The notes under the pieces: generated by a model
Seen by the model: only the letters and a program-made list of their open reading frames with translations
The model's database searches: none
Told to the model about the DNA's origin: nothing
Translations under genes and position numbers: made by a program
In this document: positions 12,591 through 22,099 of the stretch, piece by piece
Layout of the letters: each line of letters opens with the position of its first letter
Numbering within the stretch: the stretch's first letter is position 1
Assembly: GCA_018257865.1 (NCBI GenBank)
Contig: JAEUBA010000018.1
Location: 186,001-250,000 of the forward strand
Length of the DNA stretch: 64,000 nucleotides
Reading direction: 5' to 3'
Source: Stereocaulon alpinum
Taxonomy: Eukaryota > Ascomycota > Lecanoromycetes > Lecanorales > Stereocaulaceae

Positions 12591-15500
12591 ATGGCCCCCC
12601 TCCACTGTTGCGGCTTCCGCAGGCCTTTGTCGCCAGAGCCAGAACCCGTTCGACTGGTAGAGGCTTCACAAACGACAAGAGGCAGGTTCCCTCTGTCCAG
12701 CCATGCGTCCTCGACTGAAATGACCGATGTACGCCCTATTCGCGAGATCTTCGCTTCAGCTTCCAAGGACGAAAGCTTCTACCAAACACCTGCGGAAACT
12801 GCACACGGTCTTCACTCACACCGTGGACGGGAGTTAGGTAACGAGCGCAGCGAAAGTAGCCGCCGGTTGCACAAAGTTGCGAGCCAAGTCCGGAAAAGGA
12901 TGTCCCGTGATTCTGGCATATCTAGGAGAAGCTCAAAGAAAACGCTTACGAGCAGTCTCAGTACGGAGGATATCGAGAGGCGAAATGAACTGAAGCGGGC
13001 TCGTCAGCAGAGAGTAGAAGATGATATACTTGAAGATCTCACTGCGAGTGATAATAGCTACGACGAAGATGCTGTGCCCATCAAAACCCCCAGGGCTACC
13101 TGGGGTCGACATGAAGGTGCGATACAAATCAGCCCGAAGCACCTTAGCAAGGCTCTCAGAAGATCGGACGACCCGTCTCGCACATCTTACACAGAGCTTA
13201 AACAGCGTGATATCTCGCAAGCCTACGCCCCAAAGAGTGCGGCGATAGCTCTGTCTCGGATGTTGACACAAAGAGCCAGCCACCTCTCAGGAGAGTCCGA
13301 CGACCAGGTCGCCAATGCGTTGGCTGAGAGCCCTAGAAGACAGAAAAGCGCTAAGAAGTACATCTTCAATGACGAAGATACACCGAAGAAAGTCCCAGAA
13401 AGTCGCACACCGTCACCACTTACTCGAGCAAATACTGTCATTCGAGTGGCACCTTCGACGAAGCCTACGGAGAAAGCTTTCAAAAACCCAGCTTTTCTCG
13501 ACACACTAGAGACACCACCCTCTCCAGATCTTATGCCCACACGTCTCGAGGGTATTAGTGACTCGGTAGCTGGAGGAGAATGGCGTCTATCTTTCTCGGA
13601 AAGATGCAAAGGCAGGTCACCTGCAGAGCTGAGCGTATTCCACAACCCAAGAGCCGGTGCACCACTGCCACCAGTATACGATACCAAGATACGGCCTGCG
13701 AGCGAACAATGGCTTCACGGAGCTTCCGGGTTACTAGGGCCCAACATCCACCAAAGACACATATCTCACGAACATACCGCGAATGCCGACAAAGGTTCGT
13801 ACCAATGCGACCCCAGAAGTGAGGAAATGGGCTTCGGTGGGATCGACGGAGAAGATGACAGCCCTCCAGAGTCCGCATACGTGATTGCAAGAACAAGGAA
13901 CCATTCAGAAGGAAGCGAGGCTGGACATCTTTATAATATGCACATTCCTCAACGTCTAGCCTCAAAATCACTCCTACCATCAGCGTCGCTTCCTCAGCTA
14001 CAAGAGCCTCATCGCAAGCGAAGTTATACATGTGGAGACAGTGCGGGTTTCTCCGCGAAGCCACGACGTCAAGCATCTACCCCAGAAATTATGACTCCTA
14101 AGATTCCAATGGCATGGGATAATCCTGGACGCCGTACTACGTCTTCTGTCTACAGCTCGCAACCCGAAAGTCTGCTTTCAAGCCGACGGAACTCTGTGCT
14201 CCGCATCACTAGTCTACAGGATCGGGTACAGCAATCCAAGGATTATCAGGCGAGTGACAACATCGTTAGCGTTCCTCCGAAGCGGATGAAATCTGTTGAC
14301 CTCGAAAGACTTGAGCGTCGAACCGGGAGCGCAAGCTTCCACTCCAGTAATGAGAGCCTTACCAATAAAGAACTCGCAGCGGCCGAGAGACGTATTTCGA
14401 GTTTGCCCAGGGCCAATACTCTACCGAAGAATAGTCGGTTCAAGGAAGATCTAGACCAAATATCGGCTGAGCTCGCTCTTACAAACCCACTACGACGCAG
14501 TTTCAGCTATCTAGATGGCAGCGGTGACTGGCGCTCTCCAAGTGTATCTCCTGGGATTGACGAAGCCACATCAATTTGGGAGAAGGCCTTGCGCGAACAT
14601 TCTCGAGAAGATGCCGCCCTTTCGCACACAAGGCCCGGAAGCTATTCCCCAGACCCCGATCACCTTGGACCTATGGATATTGGCCCGAGATCCGATGCAG
14701 CAAGTAGCAGAAGGCCTTCATCTCGCCCACCTTTGTTTCGTGGACAAGACCATCTTTCCGTAGGGGCGGATCATGGGTCTAGTCTACAAGCACGGCTGGC
14801 AGCGTACAAGCTACCTACCTATGTCCAAACCCCTAAGAAACGTCCTTTACTCGACGAGAGTAAACGCTCCACCTCCGCCTACCCCATAGGATCATGGGCT
14901 CGTTATCCTTCTCACAGTCGTCCTGAGCGGTCCTCGTCCCCGGCAGGTTTACAAGATCAAGTGATTGCGCGAGACTTTGCAGACGCGACACATACTAATA
15001 CCCCTGATTCTTCCCCTTCACGACAGAGTCCAAAGCCGGATGGCATTAAGAAAAGGAAGAGCGTGTCCTTTGGCAAGAATATGATTACCTCATTAACCCG
15101 TCTCTACAAATCCCAAAGCCAGGACTTGCAGAGAATGTTGGCTAATGAATCGAGAGGCCATCGGAGTAGTATCTCCCACGGGAGTGTGGTTGAGTATCCT
15201 GAGTTGGAGATGCTGGGGAGTCTTAGTCCGCCGATGCCAAGTCCAGATATTGAAACTAAGATTCAGCTCGAGGAGATTATAAGGAGTGAAATTGAAGCGA
15301 AGGCTGGTGGGTCGAGAATCATTGCTCCTCCTACTTCTGAAGCCGACCAGGATGCTAAGGCGTGGTCGAATTTGTATGATGATTGCGTTGTGCCGCCATC
15401 CCCTAGTTTGTTGGGGGATTCTTCTGCTGCTGCTAGTCGGGTGGAGTTGGCTGTGTCGAGGGATAAGATGGCTGTGAGGTTGGAGGATGGAGGGACGAGG

Positions 15501-15641
15501 GAGTCTAGGGCGAGGCAGGGAGGTGAGTCGGGTTCTAGTGAGTTGAGGGCTAGTACGTTGGATTTTAAGAGGAGTTTGGAGGTGCATGAGGGGCGGGCGA
15601 GGGAGAGGGCTTTGGGGCTTGTGGAGAGGTTGAGTTTGTAG
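12591..15641 (+). CDS. large Ser/Arg-rich, probably disordered protein of unknown function
   Basis: A single open frame from ATG 12591 to 15641 encodes 1016 residues. The frame is open further upstream, but ACC-ATGG at 12591 is a near-ideal start context and no earlier ATG is supported. The N-terminus MAPLHCCGF has adjacent cysteines close to the start, which could be lipid-modified (inference). The rest is rich in Ser, Arg, Pro and Glu with many RRxS-type sites, no transmembrane segment and no domain I recognise. A more conserved-looking block, KSVSFGKNMITSLTRLYKS, lies near residue 830. The last ~80 codons become strongly G-rich (TTG, GTG, AGG, GAG). Such proteins are usually annotated as hypothetical in fungi. 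I do not assign a function. Confidence 0.82.
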   Translation: MAPLHCCGFRRPLSPEPEPVRLVEASQTTRGRFPLSSHASSTEMTDVRPIREIFASASKDESFYQTPAETAHGLHSHRGRELGNERSESSRRLHKVASQVRKRMSRDSGISRRSSKKTLTSSLSTEDIERRNELKRARQQRVEDDILEDLTASDNSYDEDAVPIKTPRATWGRHEGAIQISPKHLSKALRRSDDPSRTSYTELKQRDISQAYAPKSAAIALSRMLTQRASHLSGESDDQVANALAESPRRQKSAKKYIFNDEDTPKKVPESRTPSPLTRANTVIRVAPSTKPTEKAFKNPAFLDTLETPPSPDLMPTRLEGISDSVAGGEWRLSFSERCKGRSPAELSVFHNPRAGAPLPPVYDTKIRPASEQWLHGASGLLGPNIHQRHISHEHTANADKGSYQCDPRSEEMGFGGIDGEDDSPPESAYVIARTRNHSEGSEAGHLYNMHIPQRLASKSLLPSASLPQLQEPHRKRSYTCGDSAGFSAKPRRQASTPEIMTPKIPMAWDNPGRRTTSSVYSSQPESLLSSRRNSVLRITSLQDRVQQSKDYQASDNIVSVPPKRMKSVDLERLERRTGSASFHSSNESLTNKELAAAERRISSLPRANTLPKNSRFKEDLDQISAELALTNPLRRSFSYLDGSGDWRSPSVSPGIDEATSIWEKALREHSREDAALSHTRPGSYSPDPDHLGPMDIGPRSDAASSRRPSSRPPLFRGQDHLSVGADHGSSLQARLAAYKLPTYVQTPKKRPLLDESKRSTSAYPIGSWARYPSHSRPERSSSPAGLQDQVIARDFADATHTNTPDSSPSRQSPKPDGIKKRKSVSFGKNMITSLTRLYKSQSQDLQRMLANESRGHRSSISHGSVVEYPELEMLGSLSPPMPSPDIETKIQLEEIIRSEIEAKAGGSRIIAPPTSEADQDAKAWSNLYDDCVVPPSPSLLGDSSAAASRVELAVSRDKMAVRLEDGGTRESRARQGGESGSSELRASTLDFKRSLEVHEGRARERALGLVERLSL

Positions 15642-16154
15642 TTGGTTGGGTGGATGGGGTGGTGGGAGTGGTTGGATGCATGGAAGGGGGGAGTGATGTT
15701 TATCTCTTCTTGGCGGGATGGGGGGTTAGTGCTGTATAGACAAAATCGAGGAATATCAAGAGACAATACCCCACTTACGGCGTCCGTGTAGATGTGGTAG
15801 GTTCGTAGGACGGAATAAACACGGCACTCAGCTCATGGTTTTAAGATGTGGGTCGAAAAGTCTCACTTTTGTTGCACTGCGATGATGTGCTAGTAAGTCA
15901 AATGTTATGAAACGGATTTGTGCATGCTATGTTGGGTATCTCAATGCTATCCCCTTCCCTTCCTCTTTCCGTTTCCTATGAGTTGAAAAACCCAGCAAGA
16001 TCCTGCATGCGATGGTAAGACATAGCCCCAGTAACGATTTCAAGCCTTCCAGTTTAAAAAATCTCTGCATCGCCATGCAAGACGCTGGTATCATACTCTC
16101 TTCATACGCCAGTAGATGCCATGTTTTACATCACACACCTCGTGCTCCGAAAAG
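15642..16154. other. tail-to-tail intergenic spacer
   Basis: This separates the convergent genes ending at 15641 and 16155. Nothing beyond 3' flanking sequence was seen; the first ~80 bases continue the G-rich block of the upstream gene. Confidence 0.55.
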
Positions 16155-18380
16155 TCAAACATACAGATTAGCCTTGAAAATATCCTCAATAGCCCTCTGC
16201 TTAATCGGCTCGCGCAGCCCAAACGCCCTATCGATCTGCTCATTCCTGAACCAAGACCGTCTCTTCTCCGCCGCAGCCGCACCTTGAGAGACACCACGTC
16301 TAAGCCTAGCTTTTTCTTCGGTATTTGTCTGGCTTGTTTCTTTTACAATGTACTCCTCGCTCTTTTGCGGTGGTGGGAAGGGGCCTCTGTAGGTTGGGAA
16401 GAGAGCTGGTATGGAGGGTGCGGTTGTTTTGGAGGTGGTGATGGTGGTGGGTTTGTTGCCGGGTAGGGTTTGGGAGTAGGGGATTGTTTTGGTAGGTGCT
16501 TGCGGGCGGGAGAATAGCATTGAGGATAAGGATCTTCTGGACTTTTTGGGCGTTGACGGGGCGCTGGATGATTTGGGTGTTCTAGGTGGTGGTTCGTCAT
16601 AAGGTGCGGGACTCTTGGGTACGCGGCGGATAGGTGGAGGTACGGCGGAGTCGAAAGAGGAGGAACGGGAAGACATTGGGCTTTCTTCCGCTGGTGCGAC
16701 ACGGCGGCAGATGGCTGGACCAGAGTTCGCATTCTCCCAAGGTATAATGTCCAAGTCCAAGATGGTGGACGGTAGAGACTCGAGGTCTGCATCGTCGTCT
16801 ACCAACGCTCTTGATGGCATTGAAGAAGTCCTCGATAGGACTGGAGGGAAGTTGGTTGCGCTCAGGGAGGACGTCCGTGTAGGTAAGGAGAACGAAGGTG
16901 AACGGTGGCCATTGGATGTTCTTGTTCTAGGAGGCTCGTGGTGGAATTGCAGCTTTGGCGATGTAGGTGAATAGCCGTAGGACGACTGCGTAGAGACAGA
17001 GAAGTTTGGAAAGTGGAGGCTTTTAGACGCCCTAGGATTGATGGATGTGGTAGGTTCAGATGGGGGCGGTGAGGATGACTGGGTAGTAATCGAAAAAGTA
17101 GTTTGAGAGCTCCTGGAAGTTTTTGGTCTTGTAGGTTCGGAGTCGAATCGCAAAGTGGACGATCTGGCCGAATTGCGGACGGATGAATGTTTAGACATGG
17201 TAGAAATGTGTGAGTGAACGGGCTTGGCTGTCTGCAATTTCATATTGTCTTGCTTGGCTTGTAACGCTGGCGACCTTGAGCGTGGACTTCTGGGCGAGGA
17301 TTTCGGTGGTGTGCGACGTGGACTACGATCTGGCACAGGAGGTGGTGATTCCTGTCCTGCCGGGCGGCCCAGTCGAGTGTCGCGGCCAGAGCTATCGCCG
17401 GAACCTGGCGTTGCGGCGGCCTGTGATCTCCCGTTCTCGGGGCGATCCAAGTGGGGCTTGAGATCAAAGCATTTACGAACGTCTGATGTCACCGCAGCTG
17501 TTGATTTCACCTTGTCAATGCGGTCCAAATGCGTTTCCAGACCAAAGCTCTTTCCCGAATCAGGCGTTGCTGGAGGTGAGGGTGGACGCGAAGGAAAAGG
17601 CTGTACCTTGGTTGGAGCATTCTGGTGAGGTGCAACTGTCAACGCGGGCGATTGTGGAGTGTTCCTCCCAGACGTCTTTGGCCATTGTTCCCTATACCCT
17701 GATCTCGACCCTGCGATAGATGACCCTTGCGCAGCACGCCTCCGTGCTTTGACTTCTGAGCTGCTCTGCCAGTTCGTTTGAGACGTAGGTGATTGCGGAC
17801 GCTGGGTATCGTAAACGCGTGTCTCATTGTCATTACTTCCTAGTCTGGAGCCATTGAAGGACGAAGCTTGCGAAGCAGGCCTTCGTATTTTGGACTCGCT
17901 ATGCCAGTCTGTCTGATGTAAAGCTGAACGTGGAGGCTGAGGATCGTAGATCTGTGTCTCGATTGAGGGTCGACTCTTCTCTTCTCCCTCCTCACGTATA
18001 GAAGGTGATCTCTGGCGAGGACGGAGTTGCCGAGTCTCGGAGTTGGAGAGCGTCTGGACGTCTCGTGTGGAAGGAGGGGAGGACAAGCTTCTTGGGGCGT
18101 AGATTTGTGTCTCGGCCGAGGAGCTATGGCGAAGCAGCGGTGGTGGTAAGGGGTGGGAAGAGGTCCCATCTGGAGAATCTATACGGATTCTGCTCGGAGG
18201 CTTCCACTGGGACGTGGTGCTGTGTAACCTGGTAATCTGAGAAGAGGGTCTTGGTGACCTGTCAGTAGACTTGACGGATTTCGTAGTACTAATCTGTGAC
18301 GCATGGGGGCGATCAGGCTTAATGAGACCACGAGACTCGTAGTGAGAGAGAACAAGCGCGTGAGAGTATTTGTTGGGCAT
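16155..18380 (-). CDS. Ser/Pro-rich disordered protein with internal repeats, function unknown
   Basis: One open frame encodes 741 residues from the ATG at 18380 (MPNKYSHALVLSHYESRG, good start context). An upstream extension of the frame lacks an ATG. The chain is dominated by Ser, Pro, Arg and Thr with no recognisable domain. Two sets of internal repeats are visible. Set one has three copies around ETQIYxPR / ETQIYDPQ / ETRVYDTQ, the last two embedded in a ~46-residue unit that also shares xTxW and a basic segment. Set two has copies around LETHLDR, LKPHLDR and RDTRLGR. The C-terminus WFRNEQIDRAFGLREPI...AIEDIF is less biased and may be a conserved helix. It could be a scaffold or cell-cortex protein, but that is a guess. 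Confidence 0.8.
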   Translation of the reverse strand: MPNKYSHALVLSHYESRGLIKPDRPHASQISTTKSVKSTDRSPRPSSQITRLHSTTSQWKPPSRIRIDSPDGTSSHPLPPPLLRHSSSAETQIYAPRSLSSPPSTRDVQTLSNSETRQLRPRQRSPSIREEGEEKSRPSIETQIYDPQPPRSALHQTDWHSESKIRRPASQASSFNGSRLGSNDNETRVYDTQRPQSPTSQTNWQSSSEVKARRRAAQGSSIAGSRSGYREQWPKTSGRNTPQSPALTVAPHQNAPTKVQPFPSRPPSPPATPDSGKSFGLETHLDRIDKVKSTAAVTSDVRKCFDLKPHLDRPENGRSQAAATPGSGDSSGRDTRLGRPAGQESPPPVPDRSPRRTPPKSSPRSPRSRSPALQAKQDNMKLQTAKPVHSHISTMSKHSSVRNSARSSTLRFDSEPTRPKTSRSSQTTFSITTQSSSPPPSEPTTSINPRASKSLHFPNFSVSTQSSYGYSPTSPKLQFHHEPPRTRTSNGHRSPSFSLPTRTSSLSATNFPPVLSRTSSMPSRALVDDDADLESLPSTILDLDIIPWENANSGPAICRRVAPAEESPMSSRSSSFDSAVPPPIRRVPKSPAPYDEPPPRTPKSSSAPSTPKKSRRSLSSMLFSRPQAPTKTIPYSQTLPGNKPTTITTSKTTAPSIPALFPTYRGPFPPPQKSEEYIVKETSQTNTEEKARLRRGVSQGAAAAEKRRSWFRNEQIDRAFGLREPIKQRAIEDIFKANLYV

Positions 18381-19984
18381 GGCGAGACACACAATGAAAT
18401 AGTAGGAGAGCAACGATAGTGTATGGAGATCAAACAAGAAGAAGATGTTTCAAACCTGCAGCCTTATGTTGGTAAACACAGTGAAGTGCTGAAAGACAGG
18501 GAAGAGGCTAACAGCGACAGGGGGACTTGTCGGCGACGTGCATTGATGAGGTGTCAATCTCTACCCCTGAGTTGTGTATTTTGACGTTAGTTGAACGAGT
18601 CTTTGGCTTCACAATTGCCGGTACGGTGCGTGGGGTAATTGACAATATCAAGTGTTCAGGGTCTGCCTCGTCGACCGAAATGGTGATAAAACAGAGTTCG
18701 AACAAGGATTTGATATGACGCTTCTCGATCAGTCCAACGCCACGCTCCGAGTATGAGATCTCCTTCTAGCCAATCACACTTCTTCGTTATTTGGCGCATC
18801 CATGGATCATGGCATCATTCACCCTTGATCAAAGTTTGCAACGTGCCTTTACTACTATACAGGCGTCATTCCCACGAGGCCGATCGACTTCTCCAAGGTC
18901 TGTTTCGGTGAGACCAAAACTATGTAGAAGTGCCACTAGAGGTTACTGTGACATCACCAAGGATCCCTCCCATACGAGCCTATTCACCCCCCAGCGTCCC
19001 CTCCGCTCCCCCAGATGATATCCCTAATAGTGGAGTTCCCTAACCCTAGAAGACCGCATCCTTCTAGTCCCAAGCACCTGCCACCAAATTCTATGGGCCA
19101 GGGAATCCGTCTGTGTATAATTTGTCACCGGAGCTTTCTATGCTACAGCTTCCTTCCCAGAAGTACGAACCCGCCGTTGAATATCGTCTGCCGCTTGACG
19201 CTGTCCGGTTTGCCTAAGCCTGGACGACCATCGCCCAAGTAGCGACGGAGAAAGCCAGCCCGGTGTATAGCAGCTCATGAAGAGCCACGCCTATCGCTCC
19301 CAGGTCCACGTTCAAAGGTCGCCGCCCCAGCTTGTCTGTACTATGCCCTCATCCATCGTATCCGACCCTCCAGTAGTATTTATATGCGTACGTAAGTCAT
19401 GTCGTTCATCTTTATCGCCGGTCCCATAGCCTTTGAAATACCAGCGACGACATAGAAGTACAAGTGACAGCCGAGACGCAAGAGATCGCCAATGGTGATC
19501 GATCCTCTGTCCGGTGTTGATATTGGAGCCTACTCGTCTGAATAGCCTATATCTAATGGTAGCTAACGTAACCGCGCGGAGCCATTGTACGTCCGACGTC
19601 CTCAGCAGTAGAAGTTCAGGGTAGGAATCTCGCATACTGAGGGCCCCTGTAAGCCCCTTTCCAATGATGACTCCTCACCTTAGGGACGCTGTCTTGGCTT
19701 CTAGGTAATCCCAACCCAAGGTACCAAGCTGGACTCGTGTGTCTACCAACAAGGGCAGACACAAGGTGAATGTGCAAGCCCGGTAACTTATCTGGCCCCC
19801 ACAAGGTTGAGATTGGTGGCTGATTTTCGGTAATATTTCTAGAGTAAGCGTGCCAACCCAAGCTTTTGGTTCCAGGCTACCGGGTTCGACTAAGGTAGCC
19901 CCTTTCACTAAACCTTTTCTGCAGATGCCGTCGTTGTGTCATATCAATAATATAGGCTAGAGCTTTCAATCTTTTGTTGTCAGG
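18381..19984. other. 1.6-kb divergent intergenic region
   Basis: It lies between the 5' ends of the gene at 18380 (-) and the RUS1 gene at 19985 (+), so it should contain both promoters. Open frames are short and lack protein features. A 7-bp perfect inverted repeat (19875-19881 / 19894-19900) is the only structure noted. Confidence 0.5.
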
Positions 19985-22099
19985 ATGGTAGATCATATTG
20001 TTGAGACAGACGAAGCTGGCATTGTCACGGCTACATATATCTGTTCGGATGGAGGCCGTAGGATTGACTTGATCGTAGGTGCATCGATCACTGCACTTTT
20101 TGCAAGATTCGGAAAGTAAGCCTGGTAGCTGACCACTGGTACAGAAACCTGAGACGAAAATCAGTTTATGGACCCAGATTCTGTCAATTTTCTTGCCTAC
20201 AGGTTATCCAAGCAGCGTAACTGATGATTATATGTGGTATGACGATCTCTACCAGCGTGTCCGGGCATGGGTTGGCTTTCAACTAACGCACAGCCATCAG
20301 GTACCAGATCTATGTAAGACAAGATGTACTAATGTACGCCCTCGTTATCCCGCCAACACATCTCCTAGGACTCTCTACAAGCATTCTCGAGCTCAATTGC
20401 AGGCCTACTGTCGTCTAGAGCTGTACTCGAAGGTATCTCTATCTCCCCAGGAACTAGAGTCGACCCCGACTTATGCCCTGCAGGAGTTGGAGTCGGCGAT
20501 GCATCAGCTTCACCTACCGCTGCACTCCTCCTATCTGTGCTCCAAGATAGTATGGGTAGAATAGCCACGATACTCTTCGCTCACAGGTTAGGCACATCGC
20601 TGGAGCCCGAGTGTAAGATGTATCGACTAGCAGCAGACGTTTTCAACGACACGGCTATGGTCCTCGATTGCGTGTCACCCGCATTGCCTAAAGTACCAAG
20701 GGTAGTCCTGCTCAGCTTCTCGAGCATTCTTCGAGCTTTGTGTGGTGTTGCAGCTGGCAGTTCTAAGGCGAGTCTTAGCGCTCATTTTGCGAAATGGGGA
20801 AATCTAGGGGAACTTAATGCTGTAAGCAAATTCTCTGTGTCACTGATAATCGTTGTTGGTGGAGAATATGTCTTCTTGCCGAGCTTTAGTCTCGGTGGGT
20901 CCGTTTAAGAACACATTAAACAAGCTGCCAAGGTATATGGCGAGTTGGCGCGATAACACCGTCGCAAATTGGCAGCGAGCAGCTTCCAGAAGCAGACTTG
21001 AGGTCAGTCTATGCTCTACTGCAGCAAGTTCGAAGCCTGTCCTTCGGCACCATAAGCCAGGATTCGGCAGACGGCGGCTTCGAGTAACAGATTACCGTTC
21101 ATTCTACGCTCTTCTGGAGTCAAGGAACAGCCGAGTCTGCGGAAGAAAGCTGGACCTGTGCTCAACTGCAACCACTCTAGCGGCTGAGACTGCCTTGTTC
21201 AAAGCCCACCCAAAAAATGGCAGAGCTTGCTCGCATTTCGCACGGCTGATGGAAGTTTACACTGACTTTTGAACAGAAGGACTCAAGCCAGGAAACGATA
21301 ATCTCGTTACTGGGTATGTTGGTAAGTGACTTGCGGCATTTCAAGGATGTAATTGGTGCTGAAGGCTATGCAGGCAGGAAGCCTCGTTGTCGCATACGTC
21401 TCATCCCCAATAGCTACGTGGACATGTCTCGTGATGCTCATTTCCATTCATTTGGCGACGAATCATGCTGCGGTCAGATCCGTCAGCATGCACAGCCTGA
21501 ATAGGCAGAGAGCCAATATTGTTCTGTCAAACTTATTGCAAGATAAGAAAGCATTGACGCCGCCGGAGGTAAGCATCGAAGAGCGCATCTTTGAGTGGGA
21601 TGGTGTACTGCGATGGCGAGGCTCGGTCCCCATTGCGAAAGCAAGAATAGGAGTATCTCTTGGGAGCCTTTTGAGCGCCGTGGAGCCAGCGCATGATGTG
21701 ACAGGCGCCATACGCGACAGTAATTTCGTTCTCCAGCGCTTGACAAGGATTTACGAACGGGAAGATTTCCTCATGTGGTATGATGCAAGCAGAACAGTGG
21801 CCATCGTCCTCAAAGAGCAGGCTTCACCCCGAACCCAGCTAAAGGCTTGGGCCCTTGCCTTGTGGGTTGCTCACCGCCTAGAGGATGGAGATGCGACAAG
21901 CGCAATGGTTGATAAGATTTTTGACGTGATTGAATTAGCACTGATGGAAATATCTAACCAATGGGCTGAGCTCATCGAGCGTATTGAAGCTGCTGGATGG
22001 GATATTGACATCGGGCATCTGGAGACGACCTCCGCGACACGAATTCGCCTGCATGCAGAAGGCGAAAGTCAAAGGATTAAGCATGATAGAGCCGCTTGA
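19985..22099 (+). CDS. RUS1/DUF647-family protein (root UVB sensitive homologue)
   Basis: Seven exons were joined: 19985-20074, 20145-20236, 20301-20313, 20369-20432, 20484-20821, 21277-21321 and 21374-22099, giving 455 residues in an unbroken frame. The introns are 70, 64, 55, 51, 455 and 52 nt. The product carries the family signature in order: IFLPTGYPSSVTDDY, YQIYDSLQAFSSSIAGLLSS, GVGDASASPTAALL, DSMGRIATILFAHRLGTSL, RLAADVFNDTAM, AAGSSKASLSAHFA, KDSSQETIISLLGML and HLATNHAAVRSVSMHSLN. Known: RUS/DUF647 proteins are conserved in eukaryotes; in plants they affect UV-B sensitivity and auxin transport, and the fungal role is not established. Exon 3 has only 13 nt. The start is the ATG at 19985; TTGTTGTCAG just before it could instead be an acceptor, so a further 5' exon is possible. 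Confidence 0.9.
20968..21155. repeat. ~94-bp degenerate tandem duplication inside RUS1 intron 5
   Basis: A segment starting ATTGGCAGCGAGCAGCTTCC at 20968 is followed 94 bases later, at 21062, by a diverged copy starting ATTCGGCAGACGGCGGCTTC. Similarity continues through CTATGCTCTACTGCAGCAAG against CTACGCTCTTCTGGAGTCAAG. Only the first ~60 bases of each copy align well. Confidence 0.6.

Noticed and set aside
19875..19900. Hairpin with GGTTCGA loop, resembling a tRNA T-arm
   Set aside because: The required CC after the B-box core is missing and no A-box or cloverleaf could be found upstream.
20868..21272. 135-codon ORF inside RUS1 intron 5
   Set aside because: It lies wholly in an intron whose flanks join conserved residues (NA-KDSSQET), its composition is unremarkable, and it contains a duplicated unit. 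Kept as a finding about the intron, not as a gene.
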